This document shows, piece after piece, positions 56,663 through 64,000 of a DNA stretch of 64,000 bases. How positions within the stretch are numbered: the first letter of the stretch is position 1; each line of letters starts with the position of its first letter. This stretch comes from Fen-1298 sp050015675. GTDB lineage: Bacteria; Bacteroidota; Ignavibacteria; UBA10030. Made by a program: the position numbers and the translations under genes. The notes beneath the pieces are model-generated. The model saw nothing but the letters and a program-made list of their open reading frames with translations, had not been told where the DNA came from and made no database searches. The stretch is taken from assembly GCA_050015675.1 (NCBI GenBank), contig JBEKAY010000021.1:20855-84854 (forward strand), written 5' to 3'.

Positions 56663-57128
56663 TTGCCTGTAATTCCTTTAGTCGTTCCCATTGATTGACG
56701 GACAAGATTTGTTTTTCCTTCAAATATACTTGCAAATGCACAAATCGCAAATCAGCACGCATTTTACCAATTCGTTCGAGTTTAGCCCGCAGTGTTTTCT
56801 CGTTGATGATACCTGATTCAAAAAGCTTGTTCAATTCTTCTTCTGCCTCAACAATTTCCTGTCCTTTTACAATAGCTGAGATTGGCAGGTTTGTTACTAT
56901 TTCGTTGATTTTCTTCAGCTGGTCTCTTGTTAATCCAAGCTGATCTTTGAACGAAATGATTTTCTGTGGAGCAGGATAACCATTTTTCTCTGCCACCAAT
57001 GTTTGTCCTGTTGCCGCGCCATTTAACAATTGATCTTTATCCGGTAGAATGGTGACTTGAGCGTTTACCACTACAGCCATAGCAAGAGAAAATAATAAAA
57101 TCAGATAACTGATCTTTAGTAATCTCAT
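56649..57128 (-). CDS. Small secreted Spy/CpxP-like protein inside the carB split
   Basis: About 159 residues from ATG 57128, which follows AAAGGAT; the open frame goes on to 57155. A signal peptide (LLKISYLILLFSLAMAVVVNAQ) precedes an all-alpha part with ISFKDQLGLTRDQLKKINEI and EKQILSVNQWERLKEL, two LTxxQ-like turns as in periplasmic Spy/CpxP chaperones. It lies exactly between the two carB halves, ending inside the second. It has no link to pyrimidine synthesis that I know. Confidence 0.7.
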   Translation of the reverse strand: MRLLKISYLILLFSLAMAVVVNAQVTILPDKDQLLNGAATGQTLVAEKNGYPAPQKIISFKDQLGLTRDQLKKINEIVTNLPISAIVKGQEIVEAEEELNKLFESGIINEKTLRAKLERIGKMRADLRFVHLQVYLKEKQILSVNQWERLKELQASEVK

Positions 57129-57155
57129 ATAAAAATCCTTTTTAAGAAGGCACAC

Positions 57156-58628
57156 TTATGCTTTATATGAATACAGTTCTTCTTCCATTTCCACAATCTG
57201 TTTAATGTTGTAGAGAAACCACGGATCAATGCATGATGCCTGGAAGAGTTCTTCAATCGTCAATCCGAGTTGGAAACCATAGCGGAGAAAGAAAATATTA
57301 TGCGGGCGCGGAGTTTTGATCCGATCTAAAACTTTTCGCTTCCATTCGATCTTTTCAGGATCCGATAACTCGCGAATGTTTACAATATCTTTTCCATCTG
57401 CACCGAGACCGGAACGCCCCTGTTCCAGCGAACGGAGCGCTTTTTGCAGCGCTTCTTTGAAAGTACGGCCAATAGACATTGCCTCGCCGACAGATTTCAT
57501 CTGCACACCAAGCGTATCATCCACACCTTTGAATTTTTCAAAATCCCATCGTGGAATTTTCACGACGCAATAATCAATCGTCGGTTCAAATGAAGCCGGC
57601 GTCAGCTTGGTAATATCGTTTGGAATTTCATCGAGCGTGTAACCGACGGCGAGCAGCGCTGCAATTTTTGCAATCGGAAAACCGGTGGCTTTTGAAGCGA
57701 GCGCAGATGAACGCGACACACGCGGATTCATTTCAATCACCAACACTTGTCCATTCTTTGGATTGACAGCAAACTGGATATTCGAGCCGCCTGTTTCAAC
57801 ACCAATCGTACGAATAATTTTGAGCGCAGCATCCCGCAACTGTTGATATTCTTTATCGGTAAGAGTCTGTGCAGGTGCCACAGTGATCGAATCGCCGGTA
57901 TGCACACCCATGGGATCAAAGTTCTCAATCGAACAAATAACAACAACATTATCCTTCAGGTCGCGCATCACTTCTAATTCGTATTCCTTCCACCCGATCA
58001 CCGATTCTTCAACGAGAACCTGATGGATAGGACTGCTGGTGAGCCCGTGAACTACTTTGGTTTGGAATTCTTCAATATTGTAAGCTGTGCCACCGCCTGT
58101 TCCACCCAGCGTGAATGATGGACGTATGATAAGTGGAAAACCAATTTGGTCTGCGATCTTCAGTGCTTCATCTAATGAATGTACAAATCCGCCGCGTGCA
58201 CTTTGCAAGCCAGCTCGATCCATTGCAGCACGAAATAATTCTCGATCTTCTGCCATTTTAATGGCTTCAAGCTTCGCACCAATCAATTCGACGTTGTATT
58301 TCTTCAGCACACCGCTTTCTGCCAACTCAACCGCTACATTGAGAGCTGTCTGGCCGCCCATCGTCGGAAGTATAACATCCGGCCGCTCACGTTCAATAAT
58401 TTTTTCGACAAATTCAGGAGTGATGGGTTCTATATAAGTGGCATCGGCAAATTCAGGATCAGTCATAATCGTTGCAGGATTACTGTTGACGAGAATAATG
58501 CGATAACCTTCCTGGCGGAGAACACGACATGCTTGGGTTCCGGAATAATCGAACTCGCATGCCTGTCCGATGACAATAGGTCCGGAACCAATAATAAGGA
58601 TGGAATGAATATCAGTCCGTTTGGGCAA
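57156..58628 (-). CDS. carB1: Carbamoyl-phosphate synthase large chain, N-terminal half
   Basis: 490 residues with the carboxyphosphate half: ILIIGSGPIVIGQACEFDYSG at the start, the first ATP-grasp (IIRPSFTLGGTGGGTAYN, EYELEVMRD) and VIEMNPRVSRSSALASKATG, then part of the oligomerisation domain. The gene ends at about E. coli residue 480, the middle of that domain. The next gene begins within 30 bp. A carA (glutaminase subunit) gene is not visible in the window. Confidence 0.95.
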   Translation of the reverse strand: MPKRTDIHSILIIGSGPIVIGQACEFDYSGTQACRVLRQEGYRIILVNSNPATIMTDPEFADATYIEPITPEFVEKIIERERPDVILPTMGGQTALNVAVELAESGVLKKYNVELIGAKLEAIKMAEDRELFRAAMDRAGLQSARGGFVHSLDEALKIADQIGFPLIIRPSFTLGGTGGGTAYNIEEFQTKVVHGLTSSPIHQVLVEESVIGWKEYELEVMRDLKDNVVVICSIENFDPMGVHTGDSITVAPAQTLTDKEYQQLRDAALKIIRTIGVETGGSNIQFAVNPKNGQVLVIEMNPRVSRSSALASKATGFPIAKIAALLAVGYTLDEIPNDITKLTPASFEPTIDYCVVKIPRWDFEKFKGVDDTLGVQMKSVGEAMSIGRTFKEALQKALRSLEQGRSGLGADGKDIVNIRELSDPEKIEWKRKVLDRIKTPRPHNIFFLRYGFQLGLTIEELFQASCIDPWFLYNIKQIVEMEEELYSYKA

Positions 58629-58877
58629 TTCCTTGTAGATTCTCCTTTTTTAAGTTTGATAAATATAGATAGAACTCTCTTCCTATTCAATGAAAAAAGA
58701 GTTGAAGTAGATTTCACTTTTTCTGCTTGACATTTTATTAGGTTAGCTGTACTATAGACCATACTTTATACTTAACTGCCGCTCACTTCTAACTTACTTT
58801 TCTTCACGCGGCACACTTGTCCGCCAGTTTTTTGGCGGAGTTTTATTGATCTACAAACTATCTTGATGTGAGGCACT

Positions 58878-61136
58878 ATGAATACAACTACACTATTAGC
58901 AAAACGCCGATTTTCAATTTTTGTAATTCTTTTCCTTCTTTCCATTGCAGTGCTTACTGCACAAAATAAAGTGGTCATTAAGGAACGTTTGGAAATAAAA
59001 CCGAATATCAATTTCTATAATCAGATTTCTGATTTTACTGAACAGACGGTATCGCATCCACGATTTATTTTGTATAATTTTTGGCCTAGTGTACTTTCCG
59101 TTCAGGCAAATTTCCCTATAGTGGGCTATAAATTGAAGTTTCAATATTCACTTAACGTTACTTATGGCCATGAAGACCCTCCACACAATTATAATATTTG
59201 CCTTCAGCAATATCCAAATGGGCCAAAGTTAGATTGTGTATCAATTACCTCTGGTCAAGCAACGTCTCTTCAGGGTTCAGCATTAACGGGGTATTATTAT
59301 GGACCTGGTACATCTTTTATTAGTTTTGGAATTACAAAGGATGGAACGTTATATGACGATCCAGTCGGCGTCAGCGTAAATGCAACTTGTGATGAAGCGT
59401 ATTTTAATTTCTCTAATAATATTACTAACGGTAATGTTGTAGTAACAGCAGAAAACGCGTGGGCATCGCTTTGTCCAGTAGTAGTATTGTCAAAGAAAGT
59501 AATTAAACCCGGTGATACAGTGACCGTGAGTGTGATGGGAAGGGATACGCTGGGTAATCTAATACCGTATCCAACACGTCCTCCAATGACACAGGATCAG
59601 GCTTTTGATTTCAATATCATAAGCGGCACACAATATGGGATGCTTAGTTGGTTGGATGTACCAGTACAAGACTCAGTATTAACTGGCCAGATTCCGCCAA
59701 TTCTATTCATTGCCAACAGTACAACCGATGCAGATTCTGTAAGCGCGATAATTAGGGCAAGGTTTTACAACTATAATGATGATTGGGGAACGTGTGGCCC
59801 AGCAGTTGATACGATAACGATAAAGAAAGAACCGTTGTGTCCCGTTGTGCAATTATCCAAAAAGAATATTTATCCCGGTGATACGGTATTTGTTAGTATA
59901 GTAGGTAAGGATCAAAATAATAATGAGGTATCATATCCGGCGGATCAAACGTTTGACGTGAGTATCCCTGAAGGAGCTGAGTATGGAATTCTCAAATCTC
60001 TTTCGACTGGACACACCGGAACTTCATTATCCAACGATAAAGGACCGTTCTTGTTCATCACTAACGAAACAATTAATGTAAATTCCTCTGATGTGGTGAT
60101 TCAAGCATGGCCTTCAGATGGCGGAGGTGCTGCTCCATTGATGAAGAGTGGTGCTAAGAGTGAACAGCAGAGTCTCTCAGCCAAGACGAAAATATCTACA
60201 CGCCCGCTTACCGCAAACAGTTCGTGCGAGCCTCCTAAAAAGACCTTATCACTTCAAAATGTTACAGGACTCGTACTCACGACAAGTCCAAATTCTATTA
60301 GTTGTCAGCAGTCTCTGCCCATTGAGATTAAAGCTCAAGGTGGCGGAACAATCCCTGACGATGCAATGGTCAATGTATATACCCACGGCGATGATGCTGA
60401 GTTTGGTAATATTGTTAATGACTCAACCGGTCAGAGTGCAAAAGCGATGACGGTGCGTTATAGTAATATTAGAACTGGTAAAGTAAGATTTGTTCCTGAT
60501 TGTTCACACATTCAGGGTCGTTTTCCGCAAGGTGTGAGATTTGGTGTTAACTTGGCTGAGAAAACAGAACTCGCTGCTGCAAATGCAGTTATTGTTAAAG
60601 GTCCAAATACAATCGGAGAATATTTTAGTCAGCATAATCCTAATTGGAAAGATAATGATTACGACACAGAAATAAACGCAGATGCAACGACAGAAAAAGA
60701 CTCTACGATATACTGCAAAATTGGTGGAATAGGTGGTAAAGGATGTGCTATGACTTGTATGGCAATGGTGCTTAAAGCCTTTGGATGTGATGTTGACCCG
60801 GGTAAGTTAAATGAATGGATGAAAGATAATAATGGGTTCAATGAGGAAAATACTGGTGATGTGAATTTCTTGGAAACTATTTTTAATTATCCAGCAAGTC
60901 CGGTAGGGACATCATTACCACAGTATAAACAACCGTTAAATCTTGATCCATTAAATTATAATTTGAGTTTAGGATATCCCTCGTTTGTTCGGATCATGCA
61001 TCCAGGTCAGCATTGGGTTTTAGTTACAGGAAAAACAAAAAGTGGTCAATATACAATCTTAGATCCTAACAAGATTACTAATGTCGTGCTTGATCCAGCT
61101 TTAGTAACAAAATATTATGAAGTAATTCCGAAATAA
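58878..61136 (+). CDS. Secreted protein with C39-like cysteine peptidase domain
   Basis: A 752-residue exported protein: signal peptide (FVILFLLSIAVLTAQ), two Ig-like repeats that share KKxIxPGDTVxVSVxG, and a C-terminal papain-like domain of the C39_2 type. The candidate catalytic residues are C623 (GGKGCAMTCMAMVLKAFG), H712 (HPGQHWVLVTG) and D729 (YTILDPNK). C39 domains usually cleave leader peptides inside ABC exporters; here it is a free secreted domain, so it may trim cell-surface proteins or peptidoglycan-linked peptides. It is followed by the repeat protein in one run. Confidence 0.75.
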   Translation: MNTTTLLAKRRFSIFVILFLLSIAVLTAQNKVVIKERLEIKPNINFYNQISDFTEQTVSHPRFILYNFWPSVLSVQANFPIVGYKLKFQYSLNVTYGHEDPPHNYNICLQQYPNGPKLDCVSITSGQATSLQGSALTGYYYGPGTSFISFGITKDGTLYDDPVGVSVNATCDEAYFNFSNNITNGNVVVTAENAWASLCPVVVLSKKVIKPGDTVTVSVMGRDTLGNLIPYPTRPPMTQDQAFDFNIISGTQYGMLSWLDVPVQDSVLTGQIPPILFIANSTTDADSVSAIIRARFYNYNDDWGTCGPAVDTITIKKEPLCPVVQLSKKNIYPGDTVFVSIVGKDQNNNEVSYPADQTFDVSIPEGAEYGILKSLSTGHTGTSLSNDKGPFLFITNETINVNSSDVVIQAWPSDGGGAAPLMKSGAKSEQQSLSAKTKISTRPLTANSSCEPPKKTLSLQNVTGLVLTTSPNSISCQQSLPIEIKAQGGGTIPDDAMVNVYTHGDDAEFGNIVNDSTGQSAKAMTVRYSNIRTGKVRFVPDCSHIQGRFPQGVRFGVNLAEKTELAAANAVIVKGPNTIGEYFSQHNPNWKDNDYDTEINADATTEKDSTIYCKIGGIGGKGCAMTCMAMVLKAFGCDVDPGKLNEWMKDNNGFNEENTGDVNFLETIFNYPASPVGTSLPQYKQPLNLDPLNYNLSLGYPSFVRIMHPGQHWVLVTGKTKSGQYTILDPNKITNVVLDPALVTKYYEVIPK

Positions 61137-61174
61137 GAAAAATGTTAGAAAACTTTTTACTAAGGAGAAAATAA

Positions 61175-63304
61175 ATGCGCACTTCGTTAGCATTCATTAT
61201 AAGTTGCTTTGGCGTTTATTTTAGCGTCTTTTCTCAAAATAAAATGGTTATGGGAATTAGAACAAATGAAAATTGTATTATCACAGATCCCTTTGGAAGA
61301 AAGACAGGGGTTGATTCGAGGTATTCACTCCCATATGCACAATGGAAATGGCTCGGAGAGATACCAAATGCCACAATTGATTTGAATGGAATAGGTGATG
61401 GTAATCCAGATTATATACATTTTGATGCATTCTCTCAAACACCAGATTGCGATGGTATATATAAAATTGAATTGATAGGAGACTATGATAGCACTAATTT
61501 TATGCGTGGTGCATTCATGCGAGATAACTTGCGGACTGCATGGTTATCTATCAGCCTTTTTCCTTGGAAAAAAGATCAACAGGTACAAGTAGTGCATTAT
61601 AATCTTAAAAAGATTCCTATAGATAGAGATAGCGTAGTTATATATTTATTTACCTATCACAGTACACCTGGAGGCAAAGTAAGTCTTGAAAAAGTTGTCT
61701 CTTCTCGTTCTCTCATCCAAGATGTTTCAGCAATGTCCAAACTTGGCTGGATACAGAGTCAATCGACGTCACAAGATTATATACAGTTGTATAACACCGT
61801 TGGCTCGCAGATATCAACCAACAATATCTCTGGAGCTCGTGCCACGCTAAATACAATTCTCAATAAATTGCAATCCGATAGTGCATCTGCAATATCAGGC
61901 GATGCCTGCAAACTACTGAGCGCAGATACACGACAGCTTCTCGCTCAATTGCCCACCGCGCCTCCGCCTGGTTTCAACGTCAAGCTCGTCAACAGCGCAG
62001 GTGCAAAACTCACCGGTGGCGCATTACAATATTATGAAGGTGTATGGAAAGACGCCGTCAATAACAACGACGGGACATTCTCTGTCACAACAAACTTGAA
62101 AACAATCAGTTTGCGAATGACATACGAGTACGGCACACAAACAAAATCCAATGTATCTATAAGCAATGATACTATCGTGTTTCAAACGGTCAACGCGCAA
62201 ATACAATTGCAAAACAGTCAAGGCACATTAATAGATCAAGGTACAGTTCAATATTACTCCGGTGCCTGGAGAGATTTTGGAATTACTATGAATGGTGTAA
62301 CAAACAAAGAACTCTTGCCGAATAGTTACTCATTCAGAATGAGTTATGCTTATGCAAGTAAAGACAAGCAACAAGACATAGGAACAAATGCTACTGTTGT
62401 TTTCCAGACCGTTAATGCTAATGTGCAGTTACAAAACGGTCAAGGCACTCTAATGGATGAAGGTACAGTTCAGTATTACTCCGGCGCCTGGAGAGATTTG
62501 GGAACAACAACAAATGGCACAGCAAACAAAGAACTCTTGCCGAATAATTACTCTTTCAGAATGACATATGCTTTTGCGAGTAAAGACAAACAGCAAGACA
62601 TCAGTACAAATGCTATTGTCGTTTTCCAAACCGTTAATGCTGTCGTACAATTAAAGAATAGTCAAGGTAATCTGATAGATCAGGGAACTGTGCAGTATTA
62701 CTCAGGTGCTTGGAGAGATTTGGGAACTACAACGAGCGGTGTAGCGAACAAAGAACTCCTGCCGAACAATTACTCATTCAGAATGACGTACGCCTTTGCG
62801 AGCAAAGACAAACAGCAAGATATAAGTACAAATGCTACTGTAATCTTCCAGACAGTCAACGCCATCGTACAATTGCAGAACAGTCAAGGAAGTCTCATAG
62901 ATCAGGGAACAGTCCAGTATTACTCAGGTGCTTGGAGAGATTTGGGAACTACAACGAGCGGTGTAGCGAACAAAGAACTCCTGCCGAACAATTATTCGTT
63001 TAGAATGATGTATGAGTATGTCTCTCTTGATAAAACACAGGATATATCTTCAAACAACACCGTCAGCTTCTCGACAGTCTTATGCACTATACGAGTAAAG
63101 AACTCACAGAACCAACTTGTCGATAATGCATTAGCGAGCTATTATTCCGGAGCGTGGAGACAGATAGGCAACACAGTCAATGGAGTAATTACGAAGGAAC
63201 TATTGCCTGTGAATTTATCATTCCGTGTAAAATACGGAACACAACAACAGGACAAGCAACAGAATTTATCTACAAATAATGTAGTGGAGTTTGGAATACA
63301 ATGA
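61175..63304 (+). CDS. Secreted protein with six 74-residue repeats
   Basis: 709 residues with signal peptide (AFIISCFGVYFSVFSQ) and an N-terminal domain with calcium-site-like LNGIGDGNPDY. From residue ~265 to the end come six units of about 74 residues with the core QYYSGAWRDLG, KELLPNNYSFRM and TNATVVFQTV. Units 2-5 are nearly identical in DNA with a 222-nt period (62190-63040). The first and last are diverged. AAGGAG stands nine bases before the ATG. The repeats look like small beta-sandwiches of a stalk or adhesin; no enzymatic motif. Confidence 0.8.
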   Translation: MRTSLAFIISCFGVYFSVFSQNKMVMGIRTNENCIITDPFGRKTGVDSRYSLPYAQWKWLGEIPNATIDLNGIGDGNPDYIHFDAFSQTPDCDGIYKIELIGDYDSTNFMRGAFMRDNLRTAWLSISLFPWKKDQQVQVVHYNLKKIPIDRDSVVIYLFTYHSTPGGKVSLEKVVSSRSLIQDVSAMSKLGWIQSQSTSQDYIQLYNTVGSQISTNNISGARATLNTILNKLQSDSASAISGDACKLLSADTRQLLAQLPTAPPPGFNVKLVNSAGAKLTGGALQYYEGVWKDAVNNNDGTFSVTTNLKTISLRMTYEYGTQTKSNVSISNDTIVFQTVNAQIQLQNSQGTLIDQGTVQYYSGAWRDFGITMNGVTNKELLPNSYSFRMSYAYASKDKQQDIGTNATVVFQTVNANVQLQNGQGTLMDEGTVQYYSGAWRDLGTTTNGTANKELLPNNYSFRMTYAFASKDKQQDISTNAIVVFQTVNAVVQLKNSQGNLIDQGTVQYYSGAWRDLGTTTSGVANKELLPNNYSFRMTYAFASKDKQQDISTNATVIFQTVNAIVQLQNSQGSLIDQGTVQYYSGAWRDLGTTTSGVANKELLPNNYSFRMMYEYVSLDKTQDISSNNTVSFSTVLCTIRVKNSQNQLVDNALASYYSGAWRQIGNTVNGVITKELLPVNLSFRVKYGTQQQDKQQNLSTNNVVEFGIQ
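62190..63077 (+). repeat. Tandem 222-nt repeats within the repeat-protein gene
   Basis: Four near-identical in-frame units begin at about 62190, 62412, 62634 and 62856. Each holds CAGTATTACTCAGGTGCTTGG-like text (with small changes), AACAAAGAACTC and GCAACAAGACAT-like text. Units at 62634 and 62856 are the most alike, including GGAACTACAACGAGCGGTGT. Confidence 0.8.
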
Positions 63305-63345
63305 GACTATGAGTCGATGAGTAGTTGAGTCTGTGAGTAGATGAG
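63305..63345 (+). repeat. Low-complexity GAGTAGATGAGT stretch
   Basis: Degenerate 8-9-nt units (GAGTCGATGAGTAGTTGAGT, then GAGTAGATGAGT) directly follow the repeat-protein stop. Similar drift text (ATAACTGATTGCTGATAACTGATACC) stands at 18661-18690. No function is apparent. Confidence 0.5.
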
Positions 63346-63455
63346 TAAATAAGGAAAAATGCAAAAGGAAAAAGTTAGAAAGCAGGAAAAAAAGGAAGTT
63401 AGACATCTAATATCTAAAACCTAACTGATAATAGTGGATAAATGGAAAGTCATTT

Positions 63456-64000
63456 ATGAAAACAATTATTGCTTTACTTATTTTCACAAGCATTGCCGCA
63501 GCTCAAACAGACAGCACATACACGATCCCGTTTGCGTCAAAGGGTAATACTATAGATCTGACGGTTGCAAATACATCCAAGATTGCAGCGCAGGGTGTAA
63601 GTGTGAGCGTGAGCAATACGCCAAAATGGGTGAAGTTCGATTCCACTCAACAAACAATCAAGAATCTCACCGCAAGCACAGAACAAACGGCGACATTTTC
63701 CTTTGCTGTTGACAAATCTGCGCCGGTAGGAAAAGGACAGACACTCACATTTTCGATTACTGCTAACGGTCAAACATGGACGAAAAATATTGCGATCAAA
63801 GTTGCAGCGCCAGAGACATACACGTTGTACCAGAATTATCCTAATCCGTTCAATCCAACGACAGTTATTAGTTATCAATTGTCAGCTATCAGTAATGTAA
63901 ATCTAAAAATTTATGACATCATAGGGAGAGAAGTAGTAAATCTTGTGAATGAACAGCAGGAACCGGGATACTATCAGAAAACCTTCGATGCAAGTCGATA
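63456..64000 (+). CDS. Secreted protein with T9SS type A sorting domain (cut by window edge)
   Basis: From the ATG at 63456 the frame is open for 181 codons to the right edge. A signal peptide (IIALLIFTSIAAAQ) precedes a beta-sandwich of about 110 residues. The C-terminal sorting domain begins YTLYQNYPNPFNPTTVISYQ and includes LKIYDIIGREVVNLV, the signal for type IX secretion in this phylum. The end (probably ...GVYFYRL) is outside the window. It marks this organism as having a T9SS. Confidence 0.88.
   Translation, partial: MKTIIALLIFTSIAAAQTDSTYTIPFASKGNTIDLTVANTSKIAAQGVSVSVSNTPKWVKFDSTQQTIKNLTASTEQTATFSFAVDKSAPVGKGQTLTFSITANGQTWTKNIAIKVAAPETYTLYQNYPNPFNPTTVISYQLSAISNVNLKIYDIIGREVVNLVNEQQEPGYYQKTFDASR

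Overview
The window looks like a piece of chromosome from a Bacteroidota/Chlorobiota-type (FCB group) bacterium, most likely an Ignavibacteria-like lineage. The reasons are a type IX secretion C-terminal sorting sequence (YTLYQNYPNPFNPTT) in the protein that runs off the right edge, bacillithiol genes (bshA and a YfiT/BstA-type transferase), a bacterial geranylgeranylglyceryl-phosphate synthase, several TonB/SPOR/beta-barrel envelope proteins, and few Shine-Dalgarno sequences. The lineage is an inference from gene content; no rRNA gene is present.

Layout. 0-3.2 kb: start of an Rrf2-type regulator (cut by the left edge), an ABC exporter pair and bshA. 3.4-11.8 kb: UvrD/PcrA helicase, Ogt, a 1179-residue outer-membrane protein, a MITE-like element and an MFS exporter. 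11.9-20.6 kb: tRNA-Leu(CAA), HIT protein, icd, a ClpS-like adaptor, alaS, GGGP synthase, a GmhA-like isomerase and a polyprenyl sugar-phosphate transferase. 20.6-27.2 kb: a minus-strand envelope cluster (long TPR protein, beta-barrel, SPOR, TonB). 27.3-31 kb: acetate transporter, BstA-like protein, VTT protein, TatA and an unknown protein. 31.6-32.9 kb: sorbosone/glucose dehydrogenase-like protein.

33-41 kb is the accessory region and the most interesting part. It holds a heptad-repeat protein, a CRISPR array (9 repeats, 8 spacers of 29-30 nt) and, on the minus strand, a compact 482-residue Cas12f-type nuclease. No cas1, cas2 or cas4 is present. A structured 255-nt gap between nuclease and array may encode the tracrRNA. 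Upstream come a small membrane-anchored coiled-coil protein and a 965-residue PKD-type secreted protein. All three minus-strand genes (cas12f, the coiled-coil gene and the PKD gene) have diverged copies of one ~100-nt element just upstream of their start codons. Two copies are further linked by a second shared block, so the PKD gene sits between direct repeats.

41-50 kb looks like a carbohydrate-use island: GH140/DUF4038-type hydrolase, glycerate kinase, aldo/keto reductase, hexuronate-type MFS, FGGY kinase and zinc polyol dehydrogenase. 50-58.6 kb holds two paralogous TPR genes, a methyltransferase and a carB gene split into two ORFs with a secreted Spy-like gene between the halves. A decayed copy of the carB 3' end lies beside the first TPR gene, marking an old segmental duplication. 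58.9-64 kb encodes three secreted proteins: one with a C39-like cysteine peptidase domain, one made of 74-residue repeats, and one with a T9SS sorting domain cut by the right edge.
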